Positions 8,890 through 15,127 of a DNA stretch of 64,000 bases are shown one piece after another (positions within the stretch are counted from its first letter, which is position 1; each line of letters starts with the position of its first letter). The notes under the pieces were generated by a model that saw only the letters and a program-made list of their open reading frames with translations, had not been told where the DNA came from and did not search any database. The position numbers and the translations under genes are program-made. The DNA is from Syntrophomonas sp. (GTDB taxonomy: Bacteria; Bacillota; Syntrophomonadia; Syntrophomonadales; Syntrophomonadaceae), in the NCBI GenBank assembly GCA_016841875.1, contig JAENYG010000001.1, positions 62,001 to 126,000 on the forward strand. Reading direction: 5' to 3'.

Positions 8890-10280
8890 AACAAGCCGCT
8901 AAAATTACCGAAAAAAGGCCTATGCCCTCACAAAACGCTCAGGACCGGGTGCAGAATTTTACTGAAGTGGCTCTGGGTTATACCGAAGAGGACGCCCTGT
9001 TGGAAGCCGCCCGCTGTCTTACCTGCAAGAAAGAAGAATGCCGACAGGGCTGTCCAGTAGATATAGATATTTCTGGTTTTATTAAGAAGATCAAAGAACG
9101 GGATTATGTGGGCGCAGCTTTAAAGATCAAGGAAACCAGCAGCCTTCCGGCCATCTGTGGTCGGGTCTGCCCCCAGGAGAGCCAATGCGAACAATACTGC
9201 ATACGCGGCAAGAAGGGTGAACCGGTAGGTATAGGTCGCCTGGAGCGCTTTGTAGCCGATTATGAACGGAATCAGGGAGCAATTAAAATGCCGGAAATAG
9301 CTCCGGCCAACGGCATTAAAGTAGCGGTGATCGGTTCCGGCCCGGCCGGGCTGACCTGTGCCGGCGAACTGGCCAAAATGGGCTACTCAGTTACTATTTT
9401 TGAAGCCCTGCATGTAGCCGGAGGAGTACTGATGTATGGGATTCCAGAATTTCGACTCCCCAAGGACATTGTGCAGGCTGACATCAACTATGTACGCCAG
9501 CTGGGAGTTGACATTCAGACCAACGTAGTAATAGGCCGCACTATGAAAGTAGATGAACTTATGGCTCAGGGTTACCAGGCTGTATTCATCGGCACTGGAG
9601 CTGGACTGCCTAACTTTATGGGCATCCCGGGAGAAAACCTGAACGGAGTATATTCCGCTAACGAATTTTTGACCCGGGTTAATTTAATGAAAGGCTATCG
9701 TTTTCCCGAATATTTAACCCCCATACGCATTGGTAGGCGGGTAGCTATTCTAGGAGCAGGCAACGTGGCTATGGACTCGGCCCGCTGTGCTAAACGCCTG
9801 GGAGCCGAAGAGGTATATATAGTTTACCGCCGGTCAGAAAAAGAGATGCCAGCCCGGGCTGAAGAAGTGGAGCACGCTTACGAAGAAGGAATTCACTTCC
9901 GCCTGCTGACCCAACCGGTTGAAATTAAAGGAGATGTAGAAAACTGGGTCAAAGAACTGATCTGTGTTAAATGCGAGCTGGGTAAACCGGATGAATCCGG
10001 CCGCCGTTCACCTATCAATATCCCTGGTTCAGAATATAGTCTGGCGGTAGATACCGTGGTTGTCGCCATCGGCCAGAGTCCTAATCCGCTCATACAGGCC
10101 ACCACCGAGGGGCTGAAAACCGGCAGACACGGAACTATCGATGCAAACAGTGATGGCCAGACCTCCAGGATCGGTATCTTCGCTGGCGGGGATATAGTTA
10201 CCGGAGCGGCTACGGTAATATTGGCCATGGGTGCAGGACGCAAATCGGCCGGGGCTATAGATAGATACCTGAAGTCATAA
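8856..10280 (+). CDS. nfnB: NADH-dependent reduced ferredoxin:NADP+ oxidoreductase, beta subunit (glutamate synthase small-chain-like)
   Basis: A 474-aa partner of NfnA. The N-terminal ferredoxin-like domain has two cysteine clusters (CLTCKKEECRQGCPVD and CGRVCPQESQCEQYC) for [4Fe-4S] centres. The FAD Rossmann motif VAVIGSGPAGLTCAGELA and the NADPH-binding motif VAILGAGNVAMDSARCA follow. The C-terminal GIFAGGDIVTGAATVILAMG is typical of the GltD/NfnB flavin fold. GAAGGAG lies 4 bases before the ATG at 8856; ATGs at 8862 and 8868 are alternatives. No glutamate synthase large chain is nearby, and the NfnA partner argues for transhydrogenase rather than glutamate synthesis. Co-regulation with beta-oxidation suggests it balances NADH and reduced ferredoxin during fatty-acid oxidation. 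Confidence 0.9.
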   Translation: MWMQMPSADELKQAAKITEKRPMPSQNAQDRVQNFTEVALGYTEEDALLEAARCLTCKKEECRQGCPVDIDISGFIKKIKERDYVGAALKIKETSSLPAICGRVCPQESQCEQYCIRGKKGEPVGIGRLERFVADYERNQGAIKMPEIAPANGIKVAVIGSGPAGLTCAGELAKMGYSVTIFEALHVAGGVLMYGIPEFRLPKDIVQADINYVRQLGVDIQTNVVIGRTMKVDELMAQGYQAVFIGTGAGLPNFMGIPGENLNGVYSANEFLTRVNLMKGYRFPEYLTPIRIGRRVAILGAGNVAMDSARCAKRLGAEEVYIVYRRSEKEMPARAEEVEHAYEEGIHFRLLTQPVEIKGDVENWVKELICVKCELGKPDESGRRSPINIPGSEYSLAVDTVVVAIGQSPNPLIQATTEGLKTGRHGTIDANSDGQTSRIGIFAGGDIVTGAATVILAMGAGRKSAGAIDRYLKS

Positions 10281-10304
10281 TTTTCAAAGGAGGCTATGTA
10301 CTGA

Positions 10305-10415
10305 TTGATCAATTATGTAGCAGTAGATCTTTTATTGATACCAACTATGTTGTTCTCGATTATGGGTATATTATTTGCTTCCAATCTGCCCCTGATGAGA
10401 TGGGTTGACGGATAG
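10305..10415 (+). CDS. Possible 36-aa single-pass membrane microprotein
   Basis: A short open frame from a TTG begins 25 bases after nfnB and encodes a hydrophobic stretch (LLLIPTMLFSIMGILFA) followed by a short polar tail. GGAGG lies 11 bases upstream of the TTG, a long spacing. The composition is membrane-like and the position is in the nfnAB transcription unit. Nothing else supports it, and no family is recognised. Confidence 0.3.
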   Translation: MINYVAVDLLLIPTMLFSIMGILFASNLPLMRWVDG

Positions 10416-10470
10416 ACCGGCAATCAACAAAACCACTGCCTAATTAGCAGTAAGAAAGGAGGTGCACTTA

Positions 10471-10740
10471 ATGCTGGAATTCAAGATAATAATTGATGAT
10501 AATTGGCAGATCACTTTTCTTAATAATTCCAATGAAAAATTTCAGTTAAAACCTGAAAATTATGAGACCTTCATTAATCAAATGATTCACGAAGGTGTTC
10601 TGATACCGGATTTGTCGGTTTCTAATAATAACCTTAATACATATCTTCAAACATGCGAAGAATCTCTCGATAAAAACTTTGTCGACCAAATGATACACGA
10701 TGGTATTCTGATACCAGATTTGTCGGTTTCTGAGTTATAA
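10471..10740 (+). CDS. Hypothetical 89-aa protein with two copies of a 20-residue motif
   Basis: I do not recognise the family. The ATG at 10471 has a perfect AAAGGAGG 8 bases upstream; an in-frame GTG at 10462 overlaps that site. The acidic protein starts LEFKIIIDDNWQITFLNN and then carries two copies of a motif, FINQMIHEGVLIPDLSVS and FVDQMIHDGILIPDLSVS, about 35 residues apart, the second at the very C-terminus. The DNA of the two copies is also similar, so this is an internal duplication. It follows nfnAB on the same strand and is closed by a hairpin. It might be a small regulatory or peptide-type protein; no function is assigned. Confidence 0.7.
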   Translation: MLEFKIIIDDNWQITFLNNSNEKFQLKPENYETFINQMIHEGVLIPDLSVSNNNLNTYLQTCEESLDKNFVDQMIHDGILIPDLSVSEL

Positions 10741-10763
10741 TTTAATGACTAGCAAGAATTATT

Positions 10764-10801
10764 ATCCCGGTTGCTTTACATTTCGTTGAAGCAACCGGGA
10801 T
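10764..10801 (+). terminator. Hairpin terminator after the nfnAB unit
   Basis: A 13-bp perfect stem (ATCCCGGTTGCTT / AAGCAACCGGGAT) with a 12-base loop lies 23 bases past the 89-aa gene. The T run after it is weak. Confidence 0.55.
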
Positions 10802-10873
10802 ATCTATTTGAAATTCAATTAAGTACGCTTATAGTGCATTTGATTATTATTAGTCCGTATTGTGGCCAGGTCT

Positions 10874-11638
10874 TTACCAGGCAGTAAAACCGCCATCCAC
10901 ATACAAGATATGACCAGTCATAAAATTAGATGCCTCTGATGCCAGGAAAATAATGGGCCCGGCAAGTTCTTCAGTTTCTGCCAGCCTACACATAGGGGTG
11001 CGCCTCATAGTATCTGCGAATCTTGGCGCATCAGCCTTCATGGTTGCTATCATTTCAGTATTAACATACGAAGGAGCGATGGCATTGACAGTAATTCCAT
11101 GTTCTACAAACTCAACCGCTAAAGCCTTGGTCATTTGCACTACCCCGCCTTTGCTGGCCACATACGCAGCAATCATAGGTAATGCAATGGCCCCCATGAT
11201 AGAAGAGACATTAATTATTTTTCCTGCCTTCTGTTGCATCATGACCCGTGCTACCGTCCTGGCAACCAGGAAACTTCCGGTAAGATTTACTCCTATTATC
11301 CTATTCCACTCTTCCATTGGTAATTCGGTAGAGGCCATACGTGATCCTACCCCTGCACTGTTGACCAGGACATCAATTCTACCATAACCGGCTACCACCT
11401 CATCAACCATTTTGATCACTTCAGCTTCACTGGTTACATCAACTTGAATAGGAATGGCTTTCCCGCCACCATCATTAATTTCTTTACAGGTTTGGGCAGC
11501 CATTTCCAAACTAATATCAGCAATTATCATAGTAGCCCCAACCTGGGCCATACCCTCGGCCATGGCTTTCCCAATACCACGCCCACCTCCGGTCATAATA
11601 ACAACCTTATCGTCTAATCTCATACTAGGAACCTTCAT
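10874..11638 (-). CDS. Short-chain dehydrogenase/reductase (FabG-like)
   Basis: A 254-aa SDR oxidoreductase using NAD(P). The cofactor motif TGGGRGIG is near residue 17, NSAG follows, the catalytic serine lies in NVSSIMG, and the YVASKGG motif holds the Tyr/Lys pair. The C-terminal HILYVDGGFTAW is typical of classical SDRs. It starts at an ATG with AAAGGGG upstream. It lies 54 bases after the zinc alcohol dehydrogenase and would share its sigma-54 promoter. The substrate is unknown; a 3-hydroxyacyl or hydroxy-acid substrate would fit the island. Confidence 0.88.
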   Translation of the reverse strand: MKVPSMRLDDKVVIMTGGGRGIGKAMAEGMAQVGATMIIADISLEMAAQTCKEINDGGGKAIPIQVDVTSEAEVIKMVDEVVAGYGRIDVLVNSAGVGSRMASTELPMEEWNRIIGVNLTGSFLVARTVARVMMQQKAGKIINVSSIMGAIALPMIAAYVASKGGVVQMTKALAVEFVEHGITVNAIAPSYVNTEMIATMKADAPRFADTMRRTPMCRLAETEELAGPIIFLASEASNFMTGHILYVDGGFTAW

Positions 11639-11692
11639 GCTATTACCCCTTTCATCGTTAAACTTTTTATCTTCCCTTGCTAGTGAATATCG

Positions 11693-12751
11693 CTACATTT
11701 TCAGGACTACTTTTAAAACATTATCCAAACGGTTTTCAAATAGCCTATAAGCTTCCATGACCTGATCAAAGTTAAAAGTGTGAGTGATCAGAAAATGAGT
11801 ATCAATTTTTCCTATTTCGATCAGATTGATCAGTGCACCCATATTTTTCACCTCTACTAGGCCCATCCTTATAGTCAAATTTTTTCGCCAGTATTTATTG
11901 ATAGCAAAATTGGACTCAGCTGTATATACACCTAGCAGCGACACTGTACCTCCAGGCCGTACATAGTTGAATGAATCTTCGAAGCTTTGCCTGCTCCCAA
12001 CCGCATCAATTACTACGTCAGCCCCGCGGCCTGCTGTGGCATCTAAAATAATTGACAGCGGATTATCCGTTTGAATATTGATAGTGCCATCAGCCAGCCC
12101 TTTAGCCTGAGCTACTTGGAGTCGATTAGCATCGGAGTCCAACATGATTATCTGTGCTGCTCCAAACAACCTGGCTCCGATAGCTGTACACATACCGACT
12201 GGACCGGTTCCGATGATAACTACCGTATCCCCCAGCTTGATTTCCCCTTGTTCTGCTCCGAAATAGCCCGTTGATAGAATATCCCCCACAAATAACACAT
12301 CTTCATCAGTAAGACCATTGGGGATTTTTTGCATAATTCTTGGCGCAAAAGGAACCCTTACCAGTTCTGACTGGCACCCATGAGGCAAGCCATCTGCACA
12401 ACGCCCCCCAAAAACGGCGCCATGCAAACACTGTGAATAAATACCTTTTTGACAATAGAAGCACTGTCCACAATTAAAAACACAAGATACTGCTACCCTG
12501 TCTCCAGGGGAATAACCAATAATGGATTCTCCTACCTCTTCGATTACACCCACAAACTCATGCCCAATAATAGTTCCGGGTAACACCCCCATTTCTGTCC
12601 CGTGGTTTTTAATATGGATATCGGAACCACAAATAGTAGAAGTAGTTACCCGTACAAGAGCGTCATCCTGCCGCTGAATTTTACTTTTTGGAACATCCTC
12701 AAGACGCAAATCGCCATTTCCATGAAACACAACTGCTTTCATCTCATTCAT
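11693..12751 (-). CDS. Zinc-dependent medium-chain alcohol dehydrogenase
   Basis: A 352-aa MDR-family NAD(P) alcohol or polyol dehydrogenase. Catalytic zinc ligands are seen in TICGSDIHI and GHEFVGVIEEVG. The structural zinc site is the four-cysteine group NCGQCFYCQKGIYSQC (CX2CX2CX7C). The coenzyme-binding region reads VVIIGTGPVGMCTAIGAR. GGGAGG stands 3 bases before the chosen ATG; an in-frame ATG three codons later, giving MKAVVFHG, is equally plausible. It is the first gene of an operon with the SDR and is preceded by a sigma-54 promoter and dyad. With the 4-hydroxybutyryl-CoA dehydratase gene nearby, a 4-hydroxybutyrate/succinate semialdehyde type reaction is possible but unproven. Confidence 0.9.
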   Translation of the reverse strand: MNEMKAVVFHGNGDLRLEDVPKSKIQRQDDALVRVTTSTICGSDIHIKNHGTEMGVLPGTIIGHEFVGVIEEVGESIIGYSPGDRVAVSCVFNCGQCFYCQKGIYSQCLHGAVFGGRCADGLPHGCQSELVRVPFAPRIMQKIPNGLTDEDVLFVGDILSTGYFGAEQGEIKLGDTVVIIGTGPVGMCTAIGARLFGAAQIIMLDSDANRLQVAQAKGLADGTINIQTDNPLSIILDATAGRGADVVIDAVGSRQSFEDSFNYVRPGGTVSLLGVYTAESNFAINKYWRKNLTIRMGLVEVKNMGALINLIEIGKIDTHFLITHTFNFDQVMEAYRLFENRLDNVLKVVLKM

Positions 12752-13107
12752 CTTCCTCCCTAGGTATTGTTTAAGGTATACCCATTAATACATAATCTTT
12801 TCCTTCTCTTTTGTGCTTTACAAAGACTGCTTTGCTATTTCCCCCTTTCCCTCCTAATTCATATGTCCAGCCAGTACGGCCGATAATCCACTATAGATTT
12901 TCCAGGCCGTTCAAGCAAAGCTTGTCCAATGGACGGTCTTCATGCTAATATTGCCTACTAGCACTTATAATAGGATGATTATACAAGGCGATAAACATTA
13001 CAAAGACTAAGCAGCATTAGAAATGATTCCGAGTGTGGGAACTTCAGTCACAGGTATGTAATCCAGGTATTGCTTTTGAATATCAATAGTTCTTTCCTTT
13101 CTATCTA

Positions 13108-13123
13108 AGCAATACTTGTGCCA
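13108..13123 (-). promoter_or_regulatory. sigma-54 promoter of the alcohol dehydrogenase-SDR operon
   Basis: The minus strand reads TGGCACAAGTATTGCT with GG-N10-GC spacing. It is 357 bases upstream of the alcohol dehydrogenase ATG; I see no convincing gene in the intervening leader. Confidence 0.7.
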
Positions 13124-13215
13124 ACAAGGCTATATTTAACAGATCCCGAAAATTCAGAATGGTAATCATTTAGAGCATATAAGCAGACAACAATTACTGT
13201 AGTCATTCTTGACAC

Positions 13216-13232
13216 TGTTGTCCATCACTACA
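13216..13232. promoter_or_regulatory. Upstream activator dyad, alcohol dehydrogenase operon
   Basis: TGTTGTCCATCACTACA is the same dyad as at the other three sigma-54 promoters, 93 bases from the -24 box. Confidence 0.7.
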
Positions 13233-13332
13233 CTCCAGTTCATTTACAGGCTCGCTAAATTGGTTTTGAACTCCAAATGAAGTCTACTGTTGAAGAAAAC
13301 AAGGAAGGTTCAGTTCGCCTGCTGCTTTATTG

Positions 13333-13510
13333 ATGTCAGCCTCCTCCACGGATGTCCTTACCTGTCCCGCTGAAATACAGGTTGATATATTGTGTAGATT
13401 CCTTAAAGGACTCAACCCGATTGAAATATAACCATCAGGCGGTATCCTGTCGGATCCATTATATGGACTTTCAAAGCCCATTGTTCATTGTTGATGACTA
13501 TTATAGTCAC
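13333..13510 (-). pseudogene. Possible decayed small gene
   Basis: A GTG at 13510 directly after GGAGGA opens a frame reading natural-looking sequence (IIVINNEQWALKVHIMDP, then TGYRLMVIF), which stops after about 32 codons. A neighbouring frame continues with RVESFKESTQYINLYFSG to a stop at 13333. Together they look like one coding sequence broken by a frameshift. A third frame has a 65-aa open run (13284-13481) without a ribosome site. No family is recognised. The rest of 13233-13565 holds nothing else I can support. Confidence 0.3.
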
Positions 13511-13565
13511 TCCTCCTTCGCCTAATAGTTACATAAAAAAGGAACGGAAAGCCGTTCATATAATA

Positions 13566-13620
13566 GAAACAGGGGGGCGTCAGACTGAAGTTGTCACACA
13601 GTCTGACGCCCCCCTGTTTC
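13566..13620. repeat. Long perfect palindrome (REP/MITE-like)
   Basis: A 22-bp perfect stem starts GAAACAGGGGGGCGTCAG and encloses an 11-base loop. It is intergenic and too long and G-rich for an ordinary terminator. It resembles in style the palindromes at 21443-21517 and 30397-30481. Confidence 0.7.
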
Positions 13621-13632
13621 CTGTTCCCAATA

Positions 13633-13809
13633 TCAATTCAAGTCCTGGAGCCGCTCTCTGAGTTTGCATATACCTTCGTAAAGCTCAACTGCTTCACTGC
13701 GCAAGTCCGGGTCTGATAAGTTTAAAAGATAGTCAAAATTACTTTCTGCTTCCAAATCATCCAGCCTGCCAATAACCCTGGCCGCCAGCTGCCTTATAAT
13801 ATCTTCCAC
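13633..13809 (-). CDS. Hypothetical 58-aa helical protein
   Basis: The GTG start at 13809 has GGAGG 6 bases upstream; the longer open frame to 13941 has no ribosome site. The product begins MEDIIRQLAARVIGRLDD and is acidic, leucine-rich and probably all helix, ending in KLRERLQDLN. It lies just downstream of a long palindrome. No family is recognised and no function is proposed. Confidence 0.5.
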   Translation of the reverse strand: MEDIIRQLAARVIGRLDDLEAESNFDYLLNLSDPDLRSEAVELYEGICKLRERLQDLN

Positions 13810-14154
13810 CGTTATCCTCCTTCTACCGGGTTCCTGCCTGGCAAATCCACCAATGAAACCCCTCATCTCTTGTTTCAACCCACCGCTGCAACGAGGCGGG
13901 ATTAGAACCGCCGCCTGTTTTGTTAATAGGAACTCGACCACTTAAAGAAACGGGGGGACATCTTTCGCCTCGTTTTATCTTTTCCCATAATATATGCCGT
14001 TTTCTGTAAATAGATTCTTGCCCGCTAGTAGAAGTGCTATACCTCTTCTACTATGAAAGTATTAATTAGCTCTCTGACTACTGGACAAGCAGCAACTCAG
14101 TTCCAAAAACAAGATTTTTTTCCATAGTGTATGATTATTTGGACAATCAACGTA

Positions 14155-14160
14155 TATAAT
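14155..14160 (+). promoter_or_regulatory. -10 element upstream of the GerMN lipoprotein
   Basis: A perfect TATAAT lies 33 bases before the ATG. No good -35 is visible at 16-18 bases, so this is either a weak vegetative promoter or one read by another sigma factor. Confidence 0.35.
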
Positions 14161-14192
14161 GATAAGAGAAATAGTTGAAAGGAAGGTTAATT

Positions 14193-14747
14193 ATGAAACG
14201 CCAGAAACTTATAGGCCTGTTTTTAAGCGTTCTTTTAATTTTAGGACTTTTTATTAGCGGATGTACTCCAACCGAGAAAACAGGCGATTCGAATAACACC
14301 CAGCCTCCGCCAACGGCTGAGCAGGTAGAGCTGACTCTTTATTTTGCAGAAGAAGGCGCTGCTGGTTTGACCGCCGAACAGCGTGAGGTGGAGATTGAAA
14401 ACCTGGAGGAACTTCCTTCTATGGTGGTAGAGGAATTAATAGTCGGCCCGAAAAACAACAACCTGTATCCTACTATTCCTTCGGAAACCCAGCTTTTATC
14501 ACTGGTAGTAGAAGACGGTACCGCCATGGTTGATTTCTCCCAGGATATAATAAGTAAACACTGGGGAGGAAGTGCCGGCGAGACCATGACCATTATGTCG
14601 CTGGTAGATTCCTTGACCGAGTTAAGCGAGATTGACCGGGTACAAATCCTGGTGGAAGGAGAAAAAATTGATTCGCTCCTGGGCCACTGGGATACCAGTC
14701 AACCACTGGAAAGGGATGAGAGTATTATCTTGCGGCCGCAGTCTTAA
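14193..14747 (+). CDS. GerMN-domain lipoprotein
   Basis: A 184-aa exported lipoprotein with a signal peptide and the lipobox LFISGC (Cys about residue 22). After a Thr/Pro-rich linker comes a GerMN (spore germination/sporulation) domain: VELTLYFAEEG, VVEELIVGPKN, DGTAMVDFSQDI and VDSLTELSEIDRVQILVEG. The ATG at 14193 follows GGAAGG; an upstream TTG is in frame but unlikely. In Bacillus GerM domains act in sporulation and germination at the cell surface. Here it stands alone between two terminator-like hairpins, so its partner is unknown. Confidence 0.85.
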   Translation: MKRQKLIGLFLSVLLILGLFISGCTPTEKTGDSNNTQPPPTAEQVELTLYFAEEGAAGLTAEQREVEIENLEELPSMVVEELIVGPKNNNLYPTIPSETQLLSLVVEDGTAMVDFSQDIISKHWGGSAGETMTIMSLVDSLTELSEIDRVQILVEGEKIDSLLGHWDTSQPLERDESIILRPQS

Positions 14748-14807
14748 AGAGACAGCTAAATAAAACCTCTTTATAGTCTGAATTGAATATTATTAACCAG
14801 GAATATA

Positions 14808-14836
14808 CCGGGACATCACAATAATGTCCCGGTTTT
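14808..14836 (+). terminator. Rho-independent terminator of the GerMN gene
   Basis: CCGGGACAT / ATGTCCCGG stem with a 7-base loop, followed by TTTTAACTTTTTT. Confidence 0.85.
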
Positions 14837-15127
14837 AACTTTTTTATGGCAATATATAGCAATGGCATCCATACCTTTGTTTAAAATTTACATTTAATGG
14901 CTTTTTTGGCAGTATTCACTAATTTATCAAGCACTTCCATTGCCATACCCTTTAACACTCCGCAACATCGGATTTGTCTTGCAATTTAGGGATCATTCTT
15001 CGTAATATTTTACAGCTAATTCATTTTTCTTTGCTTAAACTGGTAGCAAATTACAGATTTTCTGAATACCTTATTGTAGTCATGGTATTAACAAAATCAT
15101 GGCTTATATATGCAAGGAGGTGAAATA
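14837..15127. other. Intergenic region without a recognised gene
   Basis: AT-rich spacer leading to the propeller gene. Apart from the AGGAGG ribosome site at its end I see no gene, repeat or clear promoter. Confidence 0.5.

Noticed and set aside
10321-10470. Further copy of the sigma-54 activator dyad (TGTTGTTCTCGATTATG)
   Set aside because: Only the left half fits; no -24/-12 box accompanies it.
13284-13481. 65-aa minus-strand frame
   Set aside because: No ribosome site; neighbouring frames carry the more natural text of the decayed gene.
13860-13930. tRNA-like T-arm (GGTTCTAATCC between GGCGG and CCGCC)
   Set aside because: No matching acceptor stem, D-arm or anticodon arm could be drawn around it.
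14837-15127. Search for a promoter or riboswitch before the propeller gene
   Set aside because: No paired -35/-10 or conserved structured element was convincing.
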